Both the position numbers and the translations under genes were made by a program. From Niabella aurantiaca DSM 17617 (GTDB taxonomy: Bacteria; Bacteroidota; Bacteroidia; Chitinophagales; Chitinophagaceae), in NCBI RefSeq assembly GCF_000374125.1, contig NZ_KB893647.1, positions 186,001 to 250,000 on the forward strand: a DNA stretch of 64,000 bases, given 5' to 3'. Of the stretch, positions 1 through 10,086 are shown one piece after another (positions within the stretch are counted from its first letter, which is position 1; each line of letters begins with the position of its first letter). The notes under the pieces are model-generated. The model had not been told where the DNA came from. It was given only the letters and a program-made list of their open reading frames with translations, and made no database searches.

Positions 1-1
1 C

Positions 2-775
2 GAAATTAAGGATCTTCTCAATGATACAAGGGTGAATTTTTATCGCAACAAGGTCAACCTCGGTAGGGTCAAAAATTATTACAAATCACTCCGGGAATAT
101 GCGACAGGCGAGTGGGTTGTTAATCTTGATGGGGATGACTATTTTACAGACTGCGAGTTTATTAGCAGGGCGGTGAAGAATGTGTTGCAGTGCCCATCGG
201 TAGTAATGTACCACTCGAATTTTTTTGATCTTGGAAAAATTCACAATCGTGATGTTGAAAAGCGCATTAGTAAGGGCCTTAATTTGATTAAGGGCTCTTC
301 CTATATAAAATACCGACATAGGTTCAATCATTTTTATCATCTTTCTGCTCTGTTTAAAAGAGTTGTGGCATTACAGTGTGATTTCTACTCTTTTGATTCT
401 TTAAATACAGATTCATTATCACTATTGAAGTTGGCAACCCTTGGTGATGTTTTATTGGAGAATCGAGAGGTCGGGGTTTGGAATATAAATCCGAATAGCG
501 AGAGTCGACAGTATGAGACAGAAATAAATAAGGAAAAATATCGGATAGCGGAACTAGAACTTTTATCTTATCTGGAGGGATTTTTGACCAAACAGGAAAT
601 GGAGTTCTACAAAAAAGAACAATCTCGAACTAAATTCAATATTGAGATTTATAAGGCGGCAGAAGAGAAGAATTTTAGTGAATTCTTTAGAATGATCTAT
701 AACGAGAAAAGATTTGATTTGAATACAATAAAGCAATTTACAAAATTGTTTTTTGCTAAAAAGAGTGTTAATTGA
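2..775 (+). CDS. Family 2 glycosyltransferase, 5' end outside window
   Basis: The frame is open from base 2, so the GTG at 32 is internal and the true start lies upstream of the window. About 258 codons are visible. An acidic DGDDYF motif near visible residue 43, preceded by a TGEWVVNL strand, is the metal/nucleotide-sugar site of GT-A family 2 transferases. The C-terminal half is Lys/Glu-rich with no membrane segment, so it is probably a cytoplasmic enzyme adding a sugar to a lipid-linked repeat unit. It is the first gene of a glycosyltransferase run on the same strand. Base composition is clearly A+T-rich. The donor and acceptor cannot be read from sequence. Confidence 0.8.
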   Translation, partial: EIKDLLNDTRVNFYRNKVNLGRVKNYYKSLREYATGEWVVNLDGDDYFTDCEFISRAVKNVLQCPSVVMYHSNFFDLGKIHNRDVEKRISKGLNLIKGSSYIKYRHRFNHFYHLSALFKRVVALQCDFYSFDSLNTDSLSLLKLATLGDVLLENREVGVWNINPNSESRQYETEINKEKYRIAELELLSYLEGFLTKQEMEFYKKEQSRTKFNIEIYKAAEEKNFSEFFRMIYNEKRFDLNTIKQFTKLFFAKKSVN

Positions 776-862
776 TTGCGAGGCATATATTTTTCATTTC
801 AATTAATCGGAATTGGGTTGGGTTAATGGAGGTAAACATGAAATTTAAAAACTAATATTTAC

Positions 863-869
863 AGGAGGG
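863..869 (+). promoter_or_regulatory. Strong Shine-Dalgarno site
   Basis: AGGAGGG lies three bases before the ATG at 872. Such a complete anti-16S match is uncommon in this phylum and in this window, and it fixes the start of the following glycosyltransferase. Confidence 0.5.
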
Positions 870-871
870 TA

Positions 872-1987
872 ATGAATATTCTTATTTTTTTTCCTTATAA
901 CCAAATCAGTGTTGAACAGCAGTCTGTAATGAAAATGCTTAAAGAAAAACGGCACAATGTTACATTGCTTACGCTGACTCCTTGGGGTCCATTACATGAT
1001 AAAGTTTGCACATATGGTATAGAAGCCTTTTCTACCGGGCAGGGGGAGGTGTTTTCAATAAAGCGGATCCGGAATAGTGCCCGTATGTTAAAGCAACTCT
1101 GTTCTGAGCAGAAGATTGATCTGCTGCTTGTCCATCAGCAACTCTGCGCAATTGTATTGATCCTTGCCGGGCGGGAGTTGAGGGCAAGAGCATTTTACTT
1201 CCGGCATAATACAGATGAGGACTATAACAAAAATTATTTCAAGGCATTTATTTTAAATCGGTTCATTAACACATTTATTAAAAAATTTGTGGCTCCCAGC
1301 GATGCGGTTTACCGTTTTCTTCTCAATAAAGAAGGGGTTCCTGCTGATAAAATACAGCGTATTAATTACGGATACGATTTTGATCTGTATGGCATACCGG
1401 ATATTGGAAATGTAAATGCTATAAAGGAACAGTATTCCTGTAAGTTGCTTGTGATCTCTATTGCGCGGTTTGTGGAAGCAAAAAGACACAGGGAAATGTT
1501 TGAGGTGATACATCGGTGTATTGTAAAAGGGTATGACATAAAAATGATATGTCTGGGGGATGGTGCGTTGAGACAGGCAATGGAAGAAGAAATTAAACTG
1601 CAAAAGCTTGAGGATAAGATATTCTTACTGGGCAGGAAGTCAAATGTGCTTGACTACCTGACGGCTGCCGATGTGTTGCTGCATTTGTCAGATTCGGAGG
1701 CGAGCAATAGCGTCGCGAAAGAAGCGGCTCTTTGCCATACTCCGGCAATAGTTTGCGAAGATGTTGGGGACTTCTCGGACTATATAGTGCAGAAAAGGAA
1801 CGGTTTTTTAGTTGATAAGAATGAGCCGGTTGCGGGGGCTGCGGAAATTTTGTATAATGCAGGCTCCGGGGCAATTAATTTGAACGAAGCAGGAGATAAC
1901 GCATATCAGTCGATCACTGCTCATTTTTCTATTAATAACGTACAGGAACATTATCAGGAATTAATTGACAATGCTCGGAAATATTGA
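872..1987 (+). CDS. Family 4 glycosyltransferase
   Basis: 371 residues, full length for a GT-B family 4 enzyme. The N-terminal Rossmann half starts MNILIFFPYNQ; the C-terminal half has the SIARFVEAKRH strand, the LGDGALR turn and the E-x7-E signature (EASNSVAKE, about residues 274-282) that contacts the donor sugar nucleotide. No signal peptide; a cytoplasmic or membrane-associated retaining transferase for polysaccharide assembly. The ATG is set by a strong Shine-Dalgarno site. It is followed after six bases by a GT2 gene, so the genes are probably cotranscribed. Specific donor unknown. Confidence 0.85.
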   Translation: MNILIFFPYNQISVEQQSVMKMLKEKRHNVTLLTLTPWGPLHDKVCTYGIEAFSTGQGEVFSIKRIRNSARMLKQLCSEQKIDLLLVHQQLCAIVLILAGRELRARAFYFRHNTDEDYNKNYFKAFILNRFINTFIKKFVAPSDAVYRFLLNKEGVPADKIQRINYGYDFDLYGIPDIGNVNAIKEQYSCKLLVISIARFVEAKRHREMFEVIHRCIVKGYDIKMICLGDGALRQAMEEEIKLQKLEDKIFLLGRKSNVLDYLTAADVLLHLSDSEASNSVAKEAALCHTPAIVCEDVGDFSDYIVQKRNGFLVDKNEPVAGAAEILYNAGSGAINLNEAGDNAYQSITAHFSINNVQEHYQELIDNARKY

Positions 1988-1993
1988 TCGTTT

Positions 1994-2884
1994 ATGAATT
2001 GTCTTATTAGTATTATTGTTCCTACATATAATAGAGCCGATCTGATTGGGGAGACGCTTGAATCTGTACTGGCGCAGTCTTATGGTAATTGGGAAGTCAT
2101 CGTTGTAGATAACCATTCAACAGACAATACCGAAGCCGTGATTTCGAAATATATTTGTGACAAGCGAATTCGTTACATCAAACATAGCCGGAACTATGAA
2201 AGAGCACGTTCCAGGAATACGGGGCTTCAAAATGCAACGGGAGATTTTGTTACATTTCTGGATTCGGATGATTTTATATACCCGGAATGTTTGCATGATG
2301 CCTATCAATTCCATTTGGAAAACCCGGGTATAAAATTTTTTCATACGTTATATGAGCTGGTAGATAATAACAAAAAGCATATTTATTCTTATAAGTTCCC
2401 GTCTTTGCAGAATCCATATAAAGCCCTGGCGAGTGGAAATTTTATTTCGTGTATTGGCGGGTTCCTGCATAAAGATATATATAAAAATATTGCGTTTACG
2501 GAAGATCCCAGGATGATCGGAAGTGAGGATTACGAAATATGGTTTAAGGTGATCGCGCAGTATGGTGTCGGAAGGGTCAATAAAGTTAACTGCGGCATAC
2601 GGGAGCATGAAGGCCGGTCCGTAAATAACGGGGTGTATGACAACCTTGAATATCAACGGGTTCAATTGCAGGAAAAGATTGCATCGGACAAGCTGCTGAG
2701 GGAAAAGTTCGGGCGCTATTCCGGAAGGCTGAATTGCAGCTATTTTTTAATGGAAGCATCCGTTAAAGGAGCGATGAAACAAAAGAAAGCAGCGCTGGGT
2801 CGAATAAAAAAAGCGGTCATGGCTGACTTTAGTGTTTTGCAAACAAGGCGTTTTTATGCCACACTTTATAATTGTTTAAAATGA
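1994..2884 (+). CDS. Family 2 glycosyltransferase
   Basis: 296 residues. The N-terminus SIIVPTYNRADLIGETLESV is the classic GT2 nucleotide-binding start, and DSDDF near residue 91 is the DxD-type metal site. The region SEDYEIWFKV near residue 176 matches the acceptor-side [E/Q]D motif of GT2 enzymes. No membrane segment. Its TGA overlaps the ATG of the next gene (ATGA at 2881-2884), indicating translational coupling. It likely transfers one sugar of the capsule repeat unit; substrate unknown. Confidence 0.85.
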   Translation: MNCLISIIVPTYNRADLIGETLESVLAQSYGNWEVIVVDNHSTDNTEAVISKYICDKRIRYIKHSRNYERARSRNTGLQNATGDFVTFLDSDDFIYPECLHDAYQFHLENPGIKFFHTLYELVDNNKKHIYSYKFPSLQNPYKALASGNFISCIGGFLHKDIYKNIAFTEDPRMIGSEDYEIWFKVIAQYGVGRVNKVNCGIREHEGRSVNNGVYDNLEYQRVQLQEKIASDKLLREKFGRYSGRLNCSYFLMEASVKGAMKQKKAALGRIKKAVMADFSVLQTRRFYATLYNCLK

Positions 2885-3831
2885 AAAAGGAAACTGTATT
2901 GATTACCGGAGGGTCGGGATTTCTGGGACGAAACCTCGCCATTAAGCTTAAAGATAAATACAATGTGATATTGGGTGCCCGGAACAATGGAAACAATCAG
3001 CTGGCCCAGGTAAAAACAGGTTGCCGGGTTGCTCCATTGGATATTACAAACAGTCAGTCTATTAATGATGTGCTGAATGAATACCGGCCGGATATGATTA
3101 TTCATGCAGCTGCCACAAAGTTTGTCGATATTTCAGAAGAATATCCGATGGAATGTATTGATGTCAATATACTCGGATCTCAGCTGCTTGCCCGCATTGC
3201 TATGGAAAAGGGCATAAAAAAAATTGTTGGGGTGTCTACTGATAAAGCCGCGCCTCCAGTTGGGAATATTTATGGGCATTCAAAAGCAGTTATGGAAAGA
3301 ATGTTTTGCGCGTTGGATGCAAAATCTCAAACAAGATTTGTTTGTACCCGCTTTGGGAATATATCCTGGTCAACGGGATCTGTTTTCCCCATCTGGAAGC
3401 GTATGACTGAGCAGGAGGGGATGATTGGGTCCACAGGCCCGCATATGCGACGGTTCTTTTTTTCGGTAGAGGAGGCGTCCGACTTAGTGATAGAAGCGAT
3501 GGAGAATATTGAAACGCTTCATGGGGGTATTTTATCCCTGCAAATGAAATCGGCGCAGGTCCGCGATTTTTTGGATGTTTGGTCTGAATATTACAAAGTT
3601 CCCTGGAAACAAATCGATGGCCGGCCCGGTGATAAGCTGGACGAAGTGTTGATCGGCAGAATAGAAATTCCACATACGAAAGAACTGGAGATGAACGGGA
3701 AAAATTATTTTTATATCAATTATCGGAAGAAGTTTGAAAATGATCTGAAAGACGAAGTTTCTTCTTTGAATGCAGCAAGGCTGTCAAAACAGGAACTACA
3801 GCACATAATTGTGAATCAACCCAAGGTATGA
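2881..3831 (+). CDS. Extended SDR, PseB/CapD-like nucleotide-sugar 4,6-dehydratase
   Basis: About 316 residues. GGSGFLG near residues 9-15 is the NAD(P) Rossmann loop. STDKAAPP near residue 119 and YGHSK near 130-134 correspond to the Asp-Lys-Tyr catalytic set of the FlaA1/PseB group, which acts on UDP-N-acetylglucosamine. This start gives an ATGA overlap with the GT2 gene; an in-frame TTG three codons earlier is less likely. The length is that of short PseB-type enzymes, without the membrane domain of long CapD/WbpM forms. Probably prepares a 4-keto-6-deoxy amino sugar precursor for the adjacent transferases. Epimerase activity on another nucleotide sugar cannot be excluded. Confidence 0.7.
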   Translation: MKKETVLITGGSGFLGRNLAIKLKDKYNVILGARNNGNNQLAQVKTGCRVAPLDITNSQSINDVLNEYRPDMIIHAAATKFVDISEEYPMECIDVNILGSQLLARIAMEKGIKKIVGVSTDKAAPPVGNIYGHSKAVMERMFCALDAKSQTRFVCTRFGNISWSTGSVFPIWKRMTEQEGMIGSTGPHMRRFFFSVEEASDLVIEAMENIETLHGGILSLQMKSAQVRDFLDVWSEYYKVPWKQIDGRPGDKLDEVLIGRIEIPHTKELEMNGKNYFYINYRKKFENDLKDEVSSLNAARLSKQELQHIIVNQPKV

Positions 3832-3834
3832 TCT

Positions 3835-4494
3835 ATGAAAATTAAAAATGCGGTTATTATGGCCGCTGGAAGGGGGATGAGGATGATGCCTCTGACGGAT
3901 ATCGTTCCTAAGGCAATGATACCGTATAAAGGTTCAACACTCATTGCAAACGGAATTGATAAGATCCGGAAACATATTGAGCACATTTACATTACAGTGG
4001 GTTACAAAGGAGCATTGCTGGCTCAGCACGTAATTGAGCACAACGTAACCGGTATTTTTAATACAGAAGGGAAGGATAATGCATGGTGGCTGTTCAATAC
4101 CCTGCTTAAAGAGCTGGATGAACCGGTTTTTGTTCTGACCTGTGATAATGTAATCGAACTGAATTTTGACCTGCTGGCGCATGAATATTATGAACTGGGA
4201 GAACCTGCTTGTATGGTTGTTCCGGTTACCCCTGTTAGTGGACTGGACGGGGATTATATTTTTGGGGCAGACAATATAATTAATAAGCTGACGAGAGCGG
4301 AAAAGTCGAATATTTATTGTTCAGGAATACAGGTTTTAAATCCTGCTAAAATTAATAGGCTTGTTGACCGTTGCGATAATTTTTATAAGGTATGGCAGCA
4401 ATTGATTACATTGCAGGAACTTTATTATAGTAACACATATCCAAGTGAATGGTATGCTGTAGATACGGTCGAACAACTGCAGCGGCTAAAATAG
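3835..4494 (+). CDS. Sugar-phosphate nucleotidyltransferase
   Basis: 219 residues, a short NTP-transferase fold. The N-terminus has the signature GRGMRMMPLT with a downstream PKAMIP (Lys contacting the sugar phosphate), typical of RmlA/GalU-like enzymes that activate a hexose-1-phosphate. LTCDNVIELNFD near residue 100 is the metal-binding strand. It lacks the C-terminal left-handed helix of the longer GlmU/RmlA relatives. It begins three bases after the dehydratase gene, in the same operon. It probably supplies an NDP-sugar to the locus; nucleotide and sugar unknown. Confidence 0.75.
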   Translation: MKIKNAVIMAAGRGMRMMPLTDIVPKAMIPYKGSTLIANGIDKIRKHIEHIYITVGYKGALLAQHVIEHNVTGIFNTEGKDNAWWLFNTLLKELDEPVFVLTCDNVIELNFDLLAHEYYELGEPACMVVPVTPVSGLDGDYIFGADNIINKLTRAEKSNIYCSGIQVLNPAKINRLVDRCDNFYKVWQQLITLQELYYSNTYPSEWYAVDTVEQLQRLK

Positions 4495-4676
4495 ACGGGA
4501 GCATTATAGCAAATGGCTGTTACCGATAATTCTTACTCCGGAATATGCCTTAAAAAATATATCTAGAGATGCATATTGGGCGTTATATGTATAGTAACTG
4601 TGTATGGGCCCTGTCTTAACCAGGTGCCGTCTGAATTATTCTCTTGTGTCTCTTAATTGAAAATACTTCTGTATCT

Positions 4677-5657
4677 GTGAAAAAAAAAGTATTGATAACC
4701 GGTGCGGCCGGTTTCCTCGGATCACATCTTTGTGACAAGTTTGTAGGTGAAGGGTATAAGGTCATTGCTATGGATAACCTGATTACCGGAGATCTGAAGA
4801 ACCTCGAACATTTATTCCCAAATCCCGATTTTGAGTTTTATCATCATGATGTAACCAAGTATATCCATATTTCCGGCCCCCTGGATTATATTCTGCACTT
4901 TGCATCGCCTGCAAGTCCGATTGACTATTTAAAAATCCCCATTCAGACTCTGAAAGTGGGCGCAATGGGTACACATAATTGCCTGGGACTGGCAAAAGAA
5001 AAAAGGGCAAGAATCCTGGTGGCTTCCACCAGCGAAGTGTATGGAGATCCGCTTGTGCATCCGCAAACAGAGGAATATTGGGGGAATGTAAATCCTGTAG
5101 GCCCGAGAGGAGTTTATGATGAGGCCAAGCGTTATATGGAATCCATCACAACGGCTTATCATAGTTTTCATAAAGTGGATACCCGGATCGTTCGGATCTT
5201 TAATACATACGGCCCCCGGATGCGGCTGAACGATGGTCGTGCTTTGCCTGCCTTTATTGGGCAGGCATTGCGGGGAGAGGATATTACCGTCTTTGGTGAT
5301 GGGTCTCAAACACGCAGCTTTTGTTTTGTCTCGGATTTAATAGAAGGTATTTACCGGTTGTTGTTAAGCAACTATACCGGCCCTGTAAATATTGGAAATC
5401 CGAACGAAATTTCACTGAAGCGTTTTGCGGAAGAAGTGTTGGCGCTGACCGGCAATAAAGTAAAAATTGTGAGCCTTCCGCTACCCGTTGATGACCCCAA
5501 ACAGCGGCGGCCGGATATTACGCTGGCGAAGAAATTGCTAAATTGGACCCCCATCATTTCGAGAAAAGAAGGGTTGGAGAAAACCTATCATTATTTTAAA
5601 GAACTTCCTCAGGAAGAATGGTACAGGCAGCCTAAAGAATTTTTAAGTGGCAAATGA
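4677..5657 (+). CDS. UDP-glucuronate decarboxylase (UDP-xylose synthase type)
   Basis: About 326 residues from the GTG at 4677; a TTG at 4644 would add 11 residues ahead of the Rossmann strand and is less likely. [11 protein letters not shown] is the NAD loop, YDEAK near 148-152 holds the catalytic Tyr/Lys, and [11 protein letters not shown] plus FNTYGPRM are characteristic of UDP-glucuronate decarboxylases rather than generic epimerases. The family oxidises UDP-glucuronate at C4, decarboxylates it and reduces it to UDP-xylose. It points to xylose in the polymer and to a supply of UDP-glucuronate from elsewhere. A hairpin terminator follows directly. Confidence 0.85.
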   Translation: MKKKVLITGAAGFLGSHLCDKFVGEGYKVIAMDNLITGDLKNLEHLFPNPDFEFYHHDVTKYIHISGPLDYILHFASPASPIDYLKIPIQTLKVGAMGTHNCLGLAKEKRARILVASTSEVYGDPLVHPQTEEYWGNVNPVGPRGVYDEAKRYMESITTAYHSFHKVDTRIVRIFNTYGPRMRLNDGRALPAFIGQALRGEDITVFGDGSQTRSFCFVSDLIEGIYRLLLSNYTGPVNIGNPNEISLKRFAEEVLALTGNKVKIVSLPLPVDDPKQRRPDITLAKKLLNWTPIISRKEGLEKTYHYFKELPQEEWYRQPKEFLSGK

Positions 5658-5680
5658 CGAGCATTAAACATGCTCGCTTT
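5658..5680 (+). terminator. Hairpin terminator after the UDP-xylose synthase gene
   Basis: Stem CGAGCAT, five-base loop, ATGCTCG, followed by CTTTT. It lies directly after the stop codon and 38 bases before the next start. Strength is moderate because the T tract is short. Confidence 0.6.
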
Positions 5681-5717
5681 TCATTTTACATGCTGAATTT
5701 TAAATTTATCATTTCCT

Positions 5718-7625
5718 ATGTGCGGTATTGCCGGTTTTGTGGATTTTAATTGTAGAAGCTCCGGGGAAACGATCTTTAATATGGCTGCTTCCATGCCTCA
5801 CCGGGGGCCCGACGGACAATCGGAGTTTTTTGACCAGCAGGAAGGTTTCCAGGTGGGCCTGGGGCATCGGCGTCTTTCGATCATTGACCTCAGCCATGCT
5901 GCGGATCAGCCTATGTTTTATGAGGACCTGGTGATTGTTTTTAACGGGGAGATCTATAATTACGGGGAAATAAAAGAGGAGCTGATTGACAAAGGACACC
6001 GGTTCCGGACTACATCCGACACGGAAGTGATCCTGCACAGCTGGAAGGAGTGGGGAGCGGCTGCCATCCATAAATGGCATGGTATGTTTGCGCTGGTACT
6101 GTATGACCGGAACAAACAGGAGCTGGTTGCCATCCGTGATCGCGCGGGCGTGAAGCCGTTTTATTATTCCTTTCAGGAAGGCTTGTTCCTTTTTGGATCA
6201 GAGCAAAAGGCCTTGATGGCCCATCCGGCTTACAAAAAGAGCCTGGATCCGGCTGCAGTAGCCTCTTTTCTGCAATATGGGTATGTTTCTGCTCCCTATT
6301 CTATTTTTAAAAACACCTTCAAGTTGCGGGCGGGACACCTTTTGCGGTTAAATATAAAGAACAGGACGCTCATTACTGAGCAGTACTGGAATGTATATGA
6401 TCACTATAACAAACCGAAATTAAAAATTGATCTGGCCGATGCGGTCACGGGAACCGAACGGATTCTTGAGAAAGCCTTTCAGTACCGTATGGTAGCGGAT
6501 GTTCCTGTTGGCGTATTTCTCAGTGGCGGGTTCGACAGCACCTGCGTTACTGCGCTGTTGCAAAAGAACAGCACGAAGAAGATCCGGACCTTTACCATCG
6601 GCACAACTGATCAGAAGCTGAACGAAGCACCCTTTGCCAAACAAATTGCGGCGCATCTGGGTACGGATCATACCGAGTATTATTGTACGGCAAAGGAAGC
6701 CATGGACATCATCCCGGAGCTGCCCTTTTATTATGATGAACCCTTTGCAGACAGCAGTGCCATCCCTACCATTCTGGTGAGCCGGCTGGCCCGGCAGAAA
6801 GTAACCGTGGCGCTTTCTGCCGATGCAGGCGACGAGATCTTTGCCGGTTATAACCGGTACGATTATATCAATCGCTACGGAAGCAGGCTGCAGCGGATCC
6901 CGGCACCGTTGCGGAAAATGGCAGCCGGCCTGATGGAAAAGATCTCATCAGACAGCATCCCTGTGCTTAGGAACAAAGCGAATTTTCACAGTCGCTACGA
7001 CAAGTTGAAAAACCTGTTGAATGATCCGTCCACTGCAGCATTGCTGAAGAACCTCAGCATTGCTTTTTCCGATAAAGAGATCGCCCGGATCTTCAATTCC
7101 CATTCGTTCCAGGCAACACTTCCTACCCTGCATCAAAGCAGGGAACTGGAAGAAGCTTTTTATGACCCGCTTTCGTATATGATGGCCGTGGATTATCAGA
7201 CCTATCTGGCGGACGATATTTTGCAAAAAGTAGACCGGGCCACCATGAGCACCAGCCTGGAGGGCCGGGAACCGTTTTTAGACCAGGATATTATTGAGTG
7301 GGCGGCGCAATTGCCGGCAGACTATAAGTACCATAATGGTACTAAAAAGTATATACTGCGGGAGATCGTGCATCAGTATGTGCCCAAAGGATTGATGGAC
7401 CGTCCGAAGATGGGCTTCGGCATTCCGGTGGGGGATTGGATGGCCGGGGAACTGCGGCCATTGGTGGAAGAATACCTGGGGGATGCTTCATTGAAGATGC
7501 ACGGATTGTTTGATCCGGAGGCTGTTCATCGGCTGAAGAATGATTTTTTTGCCGGAAGAAAGGAAAAGCACCTGAAGGTATGGTATTTATTAATGTTCCA
7601 GATGTGGTATAAAAAATGGATGTGA
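5718..7625 (+). CDS. asnB: Glutamine-dependent asparagine synthase-like amidotransferase
   Basis: 635 residues. MCGIAGF exposes Cys2, the N-terminal nucleophile of class II glutaminase domains, followed by the HRGPDG loop. The second half has the ATP-pyrophosphatase loop SGGFDS near residues 269-274 and the DEIFAGY motif. It makes asparagine or amidates another carboxylate using glutamine and ATP. In polysaccharide loci such genes often amidate hexuronic acids; here the adjacent UDP-glucuronate enzyme makes that reading plausible, but this is inference. Its last ten bases overlap the DUF4838 gene downstream, so the two are coupled. Confidence 0.85.
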   Translation: MCGIAGFVDFNCRSSGETIFNMAASMPHRGPDGQSEFFDQQEGFQVGLGHRRLSIIDLSHAADQPMFYEDLVIVFNGEIYNYGEIKEELIDKGHRFRTTSDTEVILHSWKEWGAAAIHKWHGMFALVLYDRNKQELVAIRDRAGVKPFYYSFQEGLFLFGSEQKALMAHPAYKKSLDPAAVASFLQYGYVSAPYSIFKNTFKLRAGHLLRLNIKNRTLITEQYWNVYDHYNKPKLKIDLADAVTGTERILEKAFQYRMVADVPVGVFLSGGFDSTCVTALLQKNSTKKIRTFTIGTTDQKLNEAPFAKQIAAHLGTDHTEYYCTAKEAMDIIPELPFYYDEPFADSSAIPTILVSRLARQKVTVALSADAGDEIFAGYNRYDYINRYGSRLQRIPAPLRKMAAGLMEKISSDSIPVLRNKANFHSRYDKLKNLLNDPSTAALLKNLSIAFSDKEIARIFNSHSFQATLPTLHQSRELEEAFYDPLSYMMAVDYQTYLADDILQKVDRATMSTSLEGREPFLDQDIIEWAAQLPADYKYHNGTKKYILREIVHQYVPKGLMDRPKMGFGIPVGDWMAGELRPLVEEYLGDASLKMHGLFDPEAVHRLKNDFFAGRKEKHLKVWYLLMFQMWYKKWM

Positions 7626-10024
7626 ATCTGCCGCACCGGATTTTGACCAGACGGCCATCCCCAATAAAATTGTTTTACGGGGCAGGATGCAATATTTTGC
7701 TTCTGCTTCTTTTTTGTACAGGACCTTTTCTGCCGATCGAGGTTGGAGGGCAGGGACGATCCGGTAAAACGATCACCCGCTATAAAGGCACGGCCAATGA
7801 GGCGATAAAGGATCTAAATGATGTATTGAAGCCCTACAATGCGGGCATCATCAATATTTCGAAAGTTCCTTTAGAAAGCAGGACCGGCCAGGAGTTTTAC
7901 CTTGCCGCAGACAATGGATCCGTTACTATAAAATATACAACACAAAATAGTCTGGAGAATGCCATTTATACTTATCTGGACCTGCTGGGGTTTCGCTGGT
8001 ATGGGCCGGGAGACAACTGGTTTGTGGCGCCGAAGGCTCTAAAGCGCCTGTCCTTAGCCGGCAAGTGGATAAAACCTTCTTTTCGGAACCGTGCTTTTTT
8101 TGGTACGGGAGGGCTCGATTTTGGTACACCACAGCCGTATGATCCTCAAAACCTGTATAAAAAAAAGTGGTATGACTGGAAGCGGCGTAACCGTTTTAAC
8201 GCCGATTTTCAGAGCGTGGGACATACCGGCCAGGCTTTTTATTTGCAAAATAAGGCATTGCTGGATGCGCATCCCAATTGGTTTACGAACGAATCCGGAA
8301 AGATCAACGGTCGTATAAAGGTTGACCAACCGGCTGCAGTAGCGGCATATAAAAACTGGATCAAAAATATCTATTCCAAATCGGAGACGGAATTTACGGC
8401 TTTGGGAGTGGATCCGGAAGATGGCCGGGGCGGCAGTGATGATCCATTACCCCACGGAATGGCCGGGATCAAAAATCACGCCGATAAATGGTGGTGGTTG
8501 GCGAATCAAGTGGCAAAAGATTACCCGGAAAATGATCTGCATACAGTGATCACAGCTTATGCATATGGAGATGGCCCTTACAATGCGTTGGCTCCGTCCT
8601 TTAAGTTAAGGAAAAATGTATACCCGGTCATTATCCCCTATGCCTTTCAAAAAGCCTATCAGCCGGAAGAAATGGTGAAAGTTTGGGCAAGCAAGATAAA
8701 CGGCAACATGGGGATCTATGATTACTGGAATATTACACAGTGGAGCAAAGGATTGCCGCAATTTGATATTTACAGCATTCCCGAAAAATTAGATTTCTGG
8801 ACTAAAAACAAAATTGATGGAATTTATCTGGAAACTACGGATGCGGCAGGCCCGATGGGGCATGCATTGTGGTTGGCGGGACAGCTGGAGTGGGATGTAC
8901 ATGATCGCTTTGAGCGCCTTTATGGGCAATACCTGGATGACTGTTTTGGAAAAGCAGCTCCGGCAATGCGGCGGATGTTTGACCGCTGGAGCAGGAAATC
9001 CCAGGGCGCGGCAGAAGTGAGTTTTTCCCTCAATGATCTAAAGGAGGCCGGTTTGCTGGTAGCAAAAAAAAGCGCTGAATGGAAACGGATCAATGAGCTG
9101 AAAGCCTATGTTCATTTTATGAAGTTGTATTATGAGCATGATGGCACCCAGGAAAGCAAAGACCGGCTCTTTCGTTACCTGTACAGCATTCATCATCTGA
9201 TGCTGGTACAAACGGCTGCTTTTATCGGGCAGGATTATATTGCCCCCCTGAACAAAGGAAATATTGTTCCTTCGGGAAACGGCACCAGACCTATATCTCC
9301 GGAGGAAATTGAACAGTTGTTCCAGAAGGATCTGAGCGTGGCCGCCCGGCCCTATACACTTACGGATTTTCAGTTTGATATGGACAAGGTAAAGTATAAG
9401 GAGCCAATACCCAAAGAGTCCTGGCGGTTTGGAGGGTTTCAATGTCGTTTTTATTTTAAAGCGCCTTTTTCAGGAATGCTCCATATAGATGCAGGAGGAC
9501 TTTCCGAAACCCCGTTTCTTATGATCTGTAATGGTAAAATACTGGTAAAAGAAACGATCAAAAAGGAGAGTAGCGACTATGAAGAAACATTATCGGGTCG
9601 GACCTGGAACATGAAAAGATTTAAAATACCGGTAGAAAAAGGAAAGATTTATGAATTCGAAACCAATTATGGAAGCAGCCGTATTGTGATGCAAACCCCA
9701 GGAATTGTCTTGTTTAAGAACCCGGGAAGCGAAGATTTTGATAACTATGCCTATCCGGTGCAGTACTTTTATGTTCCTCAACATACACAGGAGATTGTTT
9801 TTTATGACCAATATCCGGAAGGCACGAATGGAAGGGGATACCTAATAGCTCCGGATGGCAAAGTCCTGAAACGAGAGGCGACCGGTTCAAAAAATATTTA
9901 TCGAGTGCCGGTTGCGCAGCAATACCAGGGCAAGGTGTGGAAAGCAAACTTCGGGCACCCCCTCTGGGGATTTAAAAATATTCCCAATATTACAAGTTTG
10001 CAAAAATTTGAGTACGGGGAATAA
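7616..10024 (+). CDS. DUF4838 protein, exported, exopolysaccharide locus
   Basis: 802 residues. A hydrophobic stretch at about residues 25-43 follows a basic start and is probably a signal or anchor. The middle, with the strings GFRWYGPGDNWF, HPNWFTNESG and LGVDPEDGRGG, matches the DUF4838 family of large alpha-glucuronidase-like barrel proteins found in Bacteroidota polysaccharide loci. The C-terminal 230 residues look like a beta-sandwich. It likely acts outside the cytoplasm on the polymer; no catalytic residue can be assigned with confidence. The start overlaps asnB by ten bases. It meets the reverse-strand GT4 gene tail-to-tail, with 62 bases between. Confidence 0.7.
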   Translation: MDVNLPHRILTRRPSPIKLFYGAGCNILLLLLFCTGPFLPIEVGGQGRSGKTITRYKGTANEAIKDLNDVLKPYNAGIINISKVPLESRTGQEFYLAADNGSVTIKYTTQNSLENAIYTYLDLLGFRWYGPGDNWFVAPKALKRLSLAGKWIKPSFRNRAFFGTGGLDFGTPQPYDPQNLYKKKWYDWKRRNRFNADFQSVGHTGQAFYLQNKALLDAHPNWFTNESGKINGRIKVDQPAAVAAYKNWIKNIYSKSETEFTALGVDPEDGRGGSDDPLPHGMAGIKNHADKWWWLANQVAKDYPENDLHTVITAYAYGDGPYNALAPSFKLRKNVYPVIIPYAFQKAYQPEEMVKVWASKINGNMGIYDYWNITQWSKGLPQFDIYSIPEKLDFWTKNKIDGIYLETTDAAGPMGHALWLAGQLEWDVHDRFERLYGQYLDDCFGKAAPAMRRMFDRWSRKSQGAAEVSFSLNDLKEAGLLVAKKSAEWKRINELKAYVHFMKLYYEHDGTQESKDRLFRYLYSIHHLMLVQTAAFIGQDYIAPLNKGNIVPSGNGTRPISPEEIEQLFQKDLSVAARPYTLTDFQFDMDKVKYKEPIPKESWRFGGFQCRFYFKAPFSGMLHIDAGGLSETPFLMICNGKILVKETIKKESSDYEETLSGRTWNMKRFKIPVEKGKIYEFETNYGSSRIVMQTPGIVLFKNPGSEDFDNYAYPVQYFYVPQHTQEIVFYDQYPEGTNGRGYLIAPDGKVLKREATGSKNIYRVPVAQQYQGKVWKANFGHPLWGFKNIPNITSLQKFEYGE

Positions 10025-10086
10025 AATAGTTCCATTTGTGTACCTGGTTTGAGTTTACGATCTGGTTTGGAAAGCCGTCAATTTGC

